Positions 48,222-55,563 of a stretch of DNA of 64,000 nt are shown here, in pieces (position 1 is the stretch's first letter; every line of letters begins with the position of its first letter). Source of the stretch: Acidobacteriota bacterium. GTDB taxonomy: Bacteria; Acidobacteriota; Thermoanaerobaculia; Multivoradales; J023. Under the pieces are notes generated by a model. The model was not told the DNA's origin, did no database searches, and saw only the letters and a list, made by a program, of their open reading frames with translations. The stretch covers positions 1 through 64,000 of the forward strand of contig JAJCXR010000047.1 of assembly GCA_029263315.1 (NCBI GenBank). The letters are read 5' to 3'. The position numbers were made by a program, and so were the translations under genes.

Positions 48222-49238
48222 ATGAGTTACGCCATGGTCATCGGAGCCGGGGGACAGATTGGCAGCGATCTGGTGCCTCGACTGTTTCGCCAGGGATTTC
48301 GTCTGCTTCTCGTCGACCGGGTCGCGCCGTCCGACCGTATTCGGCAAATGCTCGACCAGAGCTTGCCAGGTCAACCTTGGGACAGCTGGTGGCGGGTTCT
48401 CGACGTGACGGATCACTCAGCCATCCAAGATCTGATCGCCGAGCAGCAACCGTCGGTCGTCTTCCATCTGGCGGCACTTCTCAGTGCCCGGTGTGAAGGT
48501 TCTCCGGCCGAGTGCTGGGACGTCAACATGGCGGGTTTTCGCAACGTGTTGAGCGCCTTGGCAAGCCTCACAGAGGAGCCGGAGCCGACCCAGCAGCCGG
48601 TCTCCCGGCCGCAGCTCATCTGGCCATCATCGATCGCCGCCTTCGGGCCCCCTTGCGGCGACGTGACGAGTTACAGCGCTGACGACGACGGCCCCCTGCG
48701 ACCGGTGACCATGTACGGCGTCACCAAAGTGGCGGGTGAGGTTTTGGGTGCCTACGCCGCAGCGCGCATGGGAGTGGATTTTCGGTCCCTACGCTTTCCG
48801 GGTCTGCTCAACACCGCCGAGCCCGGTGGCGGCTCTTCGGACTACGCAAATGCCATGTATTTCGCCGCCGGGCGTCGCCAAACCCGTGCTACGTCGTTTG
48901 TCGGTCCGACCCGTCGCATCCCCTTCATGCACATGAGTGACGCCGTCACCGCCCTGATTCAGCTGGCCATGGCCGACGAATCCAAGCTCAGCCGACGGAC
49001 ATACAACATCCGTGGTTTCGAGGCCCCTAGCGCCGAGGAGATCGCCGCCAGCTTGGCCAACGAAGTCGAGGGTTTCGAGGTCGAGTACGTTCCGGATCAT
49101 CGACAGGACATCGTCGATTCTTGGCCCGAAGATTTCGACGACACGGCGGCCCGCCGAGATTGGGGATGGCGGCCGGAAGTGGATAGCCTAGACAAGCTCA
49201 CCCGGCGATTGCTGCAAGAAATACGAGCCCTTCCCTGA
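48222..49238 (+). CDS. NAD-dependent L-threonine 3-dehydrogenase (SDR type)
   Basis: The 338-residue extended SDR protein has the NAD loop GAGGQIGSDLVPRL, the catalytic Tyr/Lys in YGVTKVAGE, WPSSIAAFG, SLRFPGLL and IPFMHMSDAV. These match the epimerase-like threonine dehydrogenases. The known reaction oxidises L-threonine to 2-amino-3-ketobutyrate. The gene for the enzyme that uses that product converges on it from the right with a 32-base gap. The longer open frame to 48120 has no family match; no strong ribosome site is visible at 48222. Confidence 0.82.
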   Translation: MSYAMVIGAGGQIGSDLVPRLFRQGFRLLLVDRVAPSDRIRQMLDQSLPGQPWDSWWRVLDVTDHSAIQDLIAEQQPSVVFHLAALLSARCEGSPAECWDVNMAGFRNVLSALASLTEEPEPTQQPVSRPQLIWPSSIAAFGPPCGDVTSYSADDDGPLRPVTMYGVTKVAGEVLGAYAAARMGVDFRSLRFPGLLNTAEPGGGSSDYANAMYFAAGRRQTRATSFVGPTRRIPFMHMSDAVTALIQLAMADESKLSRRTYNIRGFEAPSAEEIAASLANEVEGFEVEYVPDHRQDIVDSWPEDFDDTAARRDWGWRPEVDSLDKLTRRLLQEIRALP

Positions 49239-49270
49239 GCCTCGGCTGAGAAGTCTTTCCGGCGACGATT

Positions 49271-50506
49271 TCAGCTGCCCTCTTCCGCCTTGAGCTTCTC
49301 CAAGCTGGAGATCAACTGGTCGAGGTGTGAGGTCTGATGGGCGGCGGAGATCTGAACCCTGAGACGGGCGGTGCCTTCCGGCACCACGGGATAGCCGAAA
49401 CCGATGACAAAAGAGCCGGTTTCCAACAACCGATTGCTCATCGCGATGGCCCTGGCCGTGTCCCCCACGATGATCGGGCAAATGGCGGTCGGCGAAGCCA
49501 AGACTTCGAAGCCCACCCGGTGAATTCCTTGGCGGGCATAGGCGACATTGGAGCGTAGGGTTTCGACCCGTTGCGGCTCGCGCATCAAGATCTCGATGGC
49601 CTTGCGGGCTGAGCAGGCGACGGTGACCGGCAAGGCATTGCTGAACAAGGTGGGACGACCCCGCTGCACGATGAGATCGACCGCGGCCCGGCTACCGGCG
49701 ATGTAGCCACCGGCGCCGCCGCCCAAGGCCTTGCCCAAGGTGCCGGTGAAGAGATCGACCTCGTTGCCCGCCAGGCCACAGTGTTCGTGGGTGCCACGTC
49801 CGGTCTTGCCCATCACCCCGGTGCCGTGGGAGTCGTCCACTGTCAGCAGTGCACCAAATTCGTTGCACAGCTGTCGCAGCTCCCGCAGGTGGGCGATATC
49901 GCCCTCCATGGAGAACACGCCGTCGGTGACGACAAAAATTGCCCCGGTGACTTCCGGATCCTGATGTGCTGCTTGGAGTTTTTGCCGCAAGTCGTCCAGG
50001 TCGCTGTGTTGATAGATGGCCCGTCGTACGCCCTTCTTGATCACCCCGCTAAGACGGATGCTGTCGATGATGCAAGCGTGGTTGAGGGCATCGGAAATGA
50101 TCAGATCGCCGGCCTCGCAGAGAGTGGGGAAGAGGGCTTCGGTGGCCGTCCAGCAGGACACAAAAGTGTAGGCTGCTTCAACTCCCAGCATTTCGGCGAT
50201 GGTGCTCTCCAGCGCCTCGTGGGGCTCGAAGGTGCCGCAGATGAAACGCACGGAGGCCGTGCCCGCGCCGTAGCGGCGCAGGCCCTCGATACCCGCTTCG
50301 ACAACCTCAGGGTGATTCGCCAGGCCAAGGTAGTTGTTGGAACAGAAACAACCCACTTCACCGTGGCCCCGCAACTGCACCGTGGCATCCATCGGCCCTT
50401 CGATCAGCTGTAACTTCTTCAGCTGTCCCGTCTCTTCGAGATGCCGGAGGGTCTCTTCGGTGCGCCGGAAAAAGCGTTGATTCGGAGCCATATCTTGCTG
50501 GGTCAT
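49271..50506 (-). CDS. kbl: 2-amino-3-ketobutyrate CoA ligase (glycine C-acetyltransferase)
   Basis: The 411-residue PLP enzyme of the alpha-oxoamine synthase family has SNNYLGLANHP, VRFICGTFEPHEALE, SDALNHACIIDSIRLSG, DDSHGTGVMG and the PLP lysine in GTLGKALGGGAGGY. The reaction cleaves 2-amino-3-ketobutyrate with CoA to glycine and acetyl-CoA. The close match to KBL, plus the threonine dehydrogenase next door, favours KBL over BioF. ATG 50506 has GAGG nine bases upstream. Confidence 0.87.
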   Translation of the reverse strand: MTQQDMAPNQRFFRRTEETLRHLEETGQLKKLQLIEGPMDATVQLRGHGEVGCFCSNNYLGLANHPEVVEAGIEGLRRYGAGTASVRFICGTFEPHEALESTIAEMLGVEAAYTFVSCWTATEALFPTLCEAGDLIISDALNHACIIDSIRLSGVIKKGVRRAIYQHSDLDDLRQKLQAAHQDPEVTGAIFVVTDGVFSMEGDIAHLRELRQLCNEFGALLTVDDSHGTGVMGKTGRGTHEHCGLAGNEVDLFTGTLGKALGGGAGGYIAGSRAAVDLIVQRGRPTLFSNALPVTVACSARKAIEILMREPQRVETLRSNVAYARQGIHRVGFEVLASPTAICPIIVGDTARAIAMSNRLLETGSFVIGFGYPVVPEGTARLRVQISAAHQTSHLDQLISSLEKLKAEEGS

Positions 50507-50578
50507 GTCGGTGCCTCGGTCAGACTCGAGCCGCTCAGCGGTCGAATGTTCTTGGGTTGTGGAGAAGGAGATGGAGAC

Positions 50579-50608
50579 ATGTTATGCCAAGCCATGTCCC
50601 GCTACCAA
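50579..50608 (-). promoter_or_regulatory. Possible promoter for kbl
   Basis: On the minus strand TTGGTA (50608-50603), an 18-base spacer and TAACAT (50584-50579) lie in the 131-base gap before kbl. Confidence 0.3.
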
Positions 50609-50637
50609 CCACCAGGGGGAAAGCGGCCAAGGTGTGC

Positions 50638-51408
50638 CTATTTGGCACAAAGATCGAAGTAGGCCATGAACCGTTCCAGCGCTGCTCCATCGGCGGGTGA
50701 GCCGAGCACCTCGGGATTTTCAAGCACCTCGGGATTTTCGAGCACTTCAGGACTCTCGAGCGCTTCGGGATCTTCAGTACGCTTGAACCAAACCGCCGAG
50801 CGCAAGGCGTCATCGGCACAGGAGATTTCTACGACGCTAAAGAGGCCATCGTGGGACTGGCCGGACTCGTCGAAGTAGGCCCCGCGATGGCCCGTCCAGC
50901 GCGACTCCTGTCGTCCCCTGACAAAGACGCCCTTCCCCAGCTGCTGCCGTGAGATGAACAGTTGGTCACTGACTTCAATACGTATTCGGCCGTCATCGAG
51001 CTGACGGCGGGTGACGCCGAAATGGTCTTTGTCCGAAGGGTCAATGGCGATGAAAGCGCGGAGATAGAAGAAGATGTGGCCGTCCAGGAGGCCATCATTG
51101 AGACCTTGGTCGATCTCTTCGAGGCTCTGATTGGCAACCTCGGAGTCGGTCAGCATGACAAAATCGAGCACCCAAGGCACGGGGATGAAGAAGAGGGTGT
51201 GGTAGCCGTCCGGCAATTGCTGGGCGCCCAGTAGCTCCAGGGCCCGCTCATTGCGGCGTTGCGGGTCCTCGAGGTCCTCGACATAACCCTGGATCGTCGA
51301 GTATCCGAAATAGCCGCCACCGATAACCAAAGCGGCGGCGAAAATGGCAAGAGCCATGCATCCACAGCCGACATAAATCCAGGGGGAAGTGCTACTTCTA
51401 GTCGCCAT
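50638..51408 (-). CDS. Hypothetical membrane-anchored protein with PEVLEN repeats
   Basis: The 256-residue protein has one N-terminal membrane helix (YVGCGCMALAIFAAALVIGGG) and a soluble domain with no recognised family. Near the C-terminus lie four PEVLEN-like six-residue repeats encoded by an 18-base tandem repeat. It is upstream of kbl on the same strand but separated by 131 bases. Confidence 0.7.
   Translation of the reverse strand: MATRSSTSPWIYVGCGCMALAIFAAALVIGGGYFGYSTIQGYVEDLEDPQRRNERALELLGAQQLPDGYHTLFFIPVPWVLDFVMLTDSEVANQSLEEIDQGLNDGLLDGHIFFYLRAFIAIDPSDKDHFGVTRRQLDDGRIRIEVSDQLFISRQQLGKGVFVRGRQESRWTGHRGAYFDESGQSHDGLFSVVEISCADDALRSAVWFKRTEDPEALESPEVLENPEVLENPEVLGSPADGAALERFMAYFDLCAK
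50704..50775 (-). repeat. 18-base tandem repeat inside CDS
   Basis: Four 18-base units lie at 50704-50721, 50722-50739, 50740-50757 and 50758-50775; the first two differ by one base. They encode PEVLEN-type repeats and keep the frame. Confidence 0.85.
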
Positions 51409-51624
51409 TGATGGGCCTCTCTTGGGCGCCCAAATGAATCAACACTTGAGCGAATGAGGTGGAGTGTATACCATCATCTATTCGCAGATCAGCGGGCCGT
51501 CACCGGAGGCCACAGTCTCTTCGGTTTGGGGCGCCCGCAATTGTTTGACGACAACCTGGGACTTTCGCCTCGTCACGGCTTCGGCCAATGCGAAAATTTG
51601 GACACGAATGAATGTGCCCAGTCC

Positions 51625-51633
51625 TGGTAAGAT
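51625..51633 (+). promoter_or_regulatory. Possible extended -10 promoter for the macrodomain gene
   Basis: TGG-TAAGAT reads as an extended -10 about 37 bases before the ATG. No -35 is visible at usual spacing. Confidence 0.3.
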
Positions 51634-51669
51634 AGCCTGAAAGTTCGGCCAGCAGGAGATCGACCCGAG

Positions 51670-52212
51670 ATGGAACGGAGAAAACTGTCTATCCAACTGG
51701 AAGGGACACAGCTAGACCTCGTCGAAGGCGACATTACGGAGTTGGAGGTTGACGCCATCGTCAACGCTGCCAATGAAGACTTGCAGTTGGGCACAGGAGT
51801 CGCTGGAGCCATTCGCGAGGCAGGTGGTCCGTCCATTCAAAAAGAATGCGACAGCATTGGTCATACGCCGGTGGGAACGGCGGTCATCACCAATGGTGGC
51901 AATCTCAAAGCCAGGCATGTGATCCACGCCGTCGGTCCGCAGATGGGCGAAGGTGACGAAGATCGCAAGCTGCAGTCGGCGATTCGCGCATGCCTTGCCG
52001 TGGCGGATCGCCATGGCCTGAAGTCCATCGCCTTGCCCGCCATTTCAACCGGCGCCTTCGGCTTTCCCCTCGACCGCTGTGCACGTATTCTGTTGACCGA
52101 GGTGTATCGCTATTTGCAGGGCGGGACCAAGCTGGAGAAGGTGGTCGTTTGCTTGAAGGGCGACGATACCTTTGAGATCTTCAAGCGCGAGCTGCGCCGC
52201 GGCTTCCGCTAG
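51670..52212 (+). CDS. Macrodomain protein (ADP-ribose binding or hydrolase)
   Basis: The 180-residue protein is a single macrodomain: VDAIVNAANEDLQLGTGVAGAI (adenine and diphosphate loop), GGNLKARHVIHAVGP and LPAISTGAFGFPL. Family members hydrolyse O-acetyl-ADP-ribose or remove ADP-ribose from proteins or nucleic acid. No ADP-ribosyltransferase partner (such as DarT) is adjacent. GGAG lies ten bases upstream of the ATG. Confidence 0.88.
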   Translation: MERRKLSIQLEGTQLDLVEGDITELEVDAIVNAANEDLQLGTGVAGAIREAGGPSIQKECDSIGHTPVGTAVITNGGNLKARHVIHAVGPQMGEGDEDRKLQSAIRACLAVADRHGLKSIALPAISTGAFGFPLDRCARILLTEVYRYLQGGTKLEKVVVCLKGDDTFEIFKRELRRGFR

Positions 52213-52392
52213 CCTTCACTGCGGGGCACCAGCTGAACATCTGAGCCACGATTCGAGATCAACAGCTCTCGGGCCGCAGTTTGCCTATGGAGACCGATAG
52301 GGGGCCCGCCAAGGCTCTCCGATCCTTCGGAAGGGCCGGCCTCTTGGCGATCGGCTGCGAAGCGTCAGGCCAAATCCAATCGTATAGTGATT

Positions 52393-52839
52393 TTAGTCGA
52401 GCCCGCGACGCTCGGCGGAACGCTTGAGCCCCTTCATGAAGTTGTTGAGGCTGAAGCGTACGACACCGCTTTGCTGGGCAATGGCGACGAGAAAAGCGAA
52501 CACGCCGTTGAACACGATCTGAGCCGTGACCCTCACCCCTTCGGGTTTCTCCACCAGCTGCCAAGTGCAAGTGGTGTGAATGAAGGCTGAGCGATGCGTC
52601 AAGCTGAGGGTCTTGAGCGGCGTCATCAAGTCGACTACGGGATTGAGGGTGATGGCCACATTGCGCGGCTTCACCATCAGCTCCAGACGCGAGCCTTCGT
52701 CCAGGGGCTTGTCGTCATGGGTCTTGGCCGTACGGCAGTCGATCCACCAGCTGGGCCAGCCCTTGGTCTCGGTCAGCTGCTGCCAAATGACGTCCGGGTC
52801 CGCGAGGATGTTTCTGGAGACCTCAGCTTCGATTCCCAT
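52393..52839 (-). CDS. SRPBCC (polyketide cyclase-like) protein
   Basis: The 148-residue protein begins MGIEAEVSRNILADPDVIWQQLTE and has the WPSWWIDCRTA strand, then a helix at the C-terminus (FSLNNFMKGLKRSAERRG), as in START/SRPBCC hydrophobic-pocket proteins. Ligand and role are unknown. It starts 15 bases after apgM and may be cotranscribed. Confidence 0.75.
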   Translation of the reverse strand: MGIEAEVSRNILADPDVIWQQLTETKGWPSWWIDCRTAKTHDDKPLDEGSRLELMVKPRNVAITLNPVVDLMTPLKTLSLTHRSAFIHTTCTWQLVEKPEGVRVTAQIVFNGVFAFLVAIAQQSGVVRFSLNNFMKGLKRSAERRGLD

Positions 52840-52854
52840 TCTTCCGCCACACCT

Positions 52855-54129
52855 TCAAGCACCAAATTTCTTCAATCGATCAGCATGGGCCAGCATCAGC
52901 CCCACCAGATCCCGAGCCGGCAAGGTGCCCAAGGTGCCACGGGTGGCCTGGGACTCGTCGAAGGCGTCACAGTCGTCGACGAAGCAATGGGTAGCTTGCA
53001 GCAACAAGGGTACCGGATGCCAGCTGTGCGCCGCCATGGGAGCCGGTGTCGAATGATCGCCGGTGACCGCCAATACATCGGGCCCCAGAGCGAGGAGCCG
53101 GTGTAGGTCGGCGTCGACTTCTTCGAGGACGGCGACCTTGGTCGCCAAGTCGCCGTCTTCGCCCGCCGCATCGGTCTGCTTGACATGGAGGAAGAAGAAG
53201 TCGAAGTCGTCGAAACGCTGCTCGACGACATCCAGCAGATCGGCGAAGCGTTTGCCACAGGGCACAACCTCCATGCCGCAAGCGTCGGCGACGCCCCGAT
53301 AGAGCGGATACCCGGCAAAAGCTCCGCAACGCAGCTTGTAGAGATCACCCCACGACGGCAGAGAGGGCGGCTTGGAAAAGCCCCGCAGCAAGACGCGGTT
53401 GGCTTTGGGCTCATCGGCGAGGATCGCTTCCATGATGGACACCAGATGGGCCACCTTGTCGGCGGTTTGGGCCGCTTCTGGATGTTTGGCGCGGGGAGTG
53501 AGAGGGGCCTTCCCCGTGACCTGGGGATCGGTGTCGGCGATCGATGCGTCGAGGCCGTTGCCGCGTAACAACAGCACAAAACGATGGCCTTCACCGGCAT
53601 GTACTTCGACATCTAGCCCGAGGAGATCCTGCCCCGCCAGCCCTTGGCGCAGGCGTCCACTCAGCCGCTCGCACTCGCTGGTGGTGATACGCCCAGCGCG
53701 ACGGTCGGTGAGCAAGCCGTCGGCGTCGGCGGTGGCGAAGTTGCCCCGAGCCGCGACATCCTGGGGGCCGATGGAGAGACCGAGGCCTAGGGCCTCGAGG
53801 ACGCCCCGCCCAATGTCGTTCTCCGGCAAGGCGGGATCGTAGCCGAAGAGGGCGAGATGCCCTGGGCCGCTGCCCGGGGTAATGCCGGTGGCCACGGGGA
53901 CCAGGCGTCCCAAGGACGAAGCTTTGGCCAAGGCGTCGAAATTGGGAAGATTGGCTGCCTCGAGGGCCGTCTGGGGCTGTTCTGCGGTGCGCAGATCTCC
54001 GACGCCGTCGAGGACGAGCAGAACGATCTTGCTCGTCGTTTCCTTGACCAGCCGGGAGAGCAGGGTCTGATGAGCATCCATGGGTCGTCGGGTCTCCGTC
54101 ATTCTAGGGTCGAGGTTGCGGTCGTCCAT
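52855..54129 (-). CDS. apgM: 2,3-bisphosphoglycerate-independent phosphoglycerate mutase, ApgM type
   Basis: The 424-residue protein matches archaeal-type ApgM: KIVLLVLDGVGDLRT, QTALEAANLPNFDALA, GITPGSGPGHLALFGYDP with the nucleophile Ser, GRGVLEALGLG, ARGNFATADADG, and the metal-binding DDFDFFFLHVKQTDAAG and VTGDHSTPAP. It interconverts 2- and 3-phosphoglycerate in glycolysis. The start at 54129 has AAGGG eight bases upstream; a longer frame overlaps the next gene and is rejected. Confidence 0.88.
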   Translation of the reverse strand: MDDRNLDPRMTETRRPMDAHQTLLSRLVKETTSKIVLLVLDGVGDLRTAEQPQTALEAANLPNFDALAKASSLGRLVPVATGITPGSGPGHLALFGYDPALPENDIGRGVLEALGLGLSIGPQDVAARGNFATADADGLLTDRRAGRITTSECERLSGRLRQGLAGQDLLGLDVEVHAGEGHRFVLLLRGNGLDASIADTDPQVTGKAPLTPRAKHPEAAQTADKVAHLVSIMEAILADEPKANRVLLRGFSKPPSLPSWGDLYKLRCGAFAGYPLYRGVADACGMEVVPCGKRFADLLDVVEQRFDDFDFFFLHVKQTDAAGEDGDLATKVAVLEEVDADLHRLLALGPDVLAVTGDHSTPAPMAAHSWHPVPLLLQATHCFVDDCDAFDESQATRGTLGTLPARDLVGLMLAHADRLKKFGA

Positions 54130-54146
54130 TCCCGAGCCCTTGCCGC

Positions 54147-54566
54147 TCAGGTCACGAGATAGACGCTGGCGCGAATCTGCAAACGTGTTCTCGGCTCGAA
54201 GCCGCTGCCAAAGAGCGCAAAATGGGTTTTGGCCCCGAGCACCGGCAGGACGATCCAGCCGTCGAAGCTCTCGCCGCCGCCGTAGGGTGGAACCACCGGC
54301 TCGATTTCCGCCAGTTTGATCCAGTGCTCCGATTCGGGATCGAAGGAGCCGCGGATCTCGGCGTAGGCACGGTCGAGGTCGATACTCTTCTTGCTGCTGG
54401 GAGCCCACATCGAAAAAACAAACCGCGCTTCATCGAAGCTCGAGGTGTCCAGATATCCCCCCGAGCGGTGCTGCAGGGGATAGATGAAGTTTCCGCCGGT
54501 GTCAGTGGCAAAAATCTCAGGTGTCGGATCGAAAATGATGTGCAACGGAGTCGTGTCGCCGCTCAT
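54147..54566 (-). CDS. Hypothetical beta-rich protein
   Basis: The 139-residue protein has no signal or membrane segment and no recognised family. It starts MSGDTTPLHIIFDPTPEIF and contains FVFSMWAPSSKKSIDLD and FDGWIVLPVLGAKTHFALFGSG. The start at 54566 has AAGGAG 12 bases upstream. It lies 17 bases before apgM on the same strand. Confidence 0.6.
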   Translation of the reverse strand: MSGDTTPLHIIFDPTPEIFATDTGGNFIYPLQHRSGGYLDTSSFDEARFVFSMWAPSSKKSIDLDRAYAEIRGSFDPESEHWIKLAEIEPVVPPYGGGESFDGWIVLPVLGAKTHFALFGSGFEPRTRLQIRASVYLVT

Positions 54567-54966
54567 TGTTTGAAGGATCTCCTTGCGGCCAGCTGACACT
54601 CGGAGAAGAGCGTCACCCTGGTTGGGTCTCGCCAAGGGCGGGATGGCCGGCACTTTATCACCCTTCGACGGGGTTACCTGTCGAGGCTGGCGAGAACGGC
54701 GCGGGCACGGTTCAGCAGATGTCTGAGGATACGGGTCTCATGATGGCTGATGCGGGCTCGAACCGCAATCGCCGGAGATCTCTCAACACATTGAGGAGTA
54801 TATGCTGCTGATCGTACCCGATTTGTCGCAAGGTATGGGGCGTTCCCTGCGATGTTGCCTTCTTCCCGGGTCTAAACGAGGATAATCGCCGGAAGAGCAA
54901 ATAAGCGCCCGCCCGTTGGAGGTGAGGTGGGAGGTGACGACAACGGACCGGAATCCTCAGGCTCCG
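54567..54966. other. Intergenic stretch of 400 bases
   Basis: There is no gene I can support. One minus-strand frame ending at 54674 (HHETRILRHLLNRARAVL) looks protein-like but has no start or ribosome site, so it may be a gene remnant. No repeats of the palindrome family are seen. Confidence 0.4.
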
Positions 54967-55563
54967 TCAGGGGCGAGGCAGGCGCCAGGGATCGAAGCCG
55001 GCTTGACGTAACAAACGATAGGTGAGCGGCAAGGGCAGGCCGACGACATTGCTGTAGTTGCCGTCGATGCCTTCGATGAACAGAGAGCACAGCCCTTGGA
55101 TGGCATACGCCCCCGCTTTGTCCATGGGCTCACCGCTGGCCACGTACCAGGCGATTTGCGCCTCGTCGAGGGCCGAGAAGCGGACGGCGGTCGATTCCAC
55201 CGCCACCTGACAGCCGGCCTTTGTGGTTCGCAAGGCAACGCCGGTCAAGACATGGTGGGTGCGCCCCGACAGGCGCCGCAGCATGTCGGTGGCTTCGGCC
55301 GTATCGGCGGGTTTTCCCAGTAGTTGGTCGTCGAGGACAACGATCGTATCCGCCGCCAGCACCCAGTCTCCTTCGTGGACGGCGACATCCTGAAGGGCCG
55401 CCTCCGATTTTTCCTCTGCCAAGCGCCGCACGTAGTCGGCCGGGAGCTCATCCGGCAAGGGGCTCTCGTCTATGTCGACGGGCCGTACCTCAAAGGTCAG
55501 ACCCAAGTCAGTGAGCATCTGGCGACGGCGTGGCGAACCGGAGGCGAGAATCAATCGTTTCAC
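54967..55563 (-). CDS. maf: Maf-family nucleotide pyrophosphatase
   Basis: The 198-residue protein has the Maf signatures ASGSPRRRQML, AADTIVVLD and DKAGAYAIQG near residue 148. Maf proteins hydrolyse non-canonical or canonical nucleoside triphosphates, often dTTP/UTP, and affect septum formation in some bacteria. Its ATG overlaps the upstream VWA gene stop by four bases, so the pair is translationally coupled. Confidence 0.9.
   Translation of the reverse strand: MKRLILASGSPRRRQMLTDLGLTFEVRPVDIDESPLPDELPADYVRRLAEEKSEAALQDVAVHEGDWVLAADTIVVLDDQLLGKPADTAEATDMLRRLSGRTHHVLTGVALRTTKAGCQVAVESTAVRFSALDEAQIAWYVASGEPMDKAGAYAIQGLCSLFIEGIDGNYSNVVGLPLPLTYRLLRQAGFDPWRLPRP

Noticed and set aside
51670-52212. 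DarT/DarG-type toxin-antitoxin based on the macrodomain protein
   Set aside because: No ADP-ribosyltransferase toxin gene is next to it. The neighbours are an unrelated membrane protein and an SRPBCC protein.
54660-54780. tRNA-like segment containing GGGCTCGAACCGCAATCGC
   Set aside because: I could not fold an acceptor stem, anticodon stem and CCA-side pairing around it, so there is no cloverleaf.
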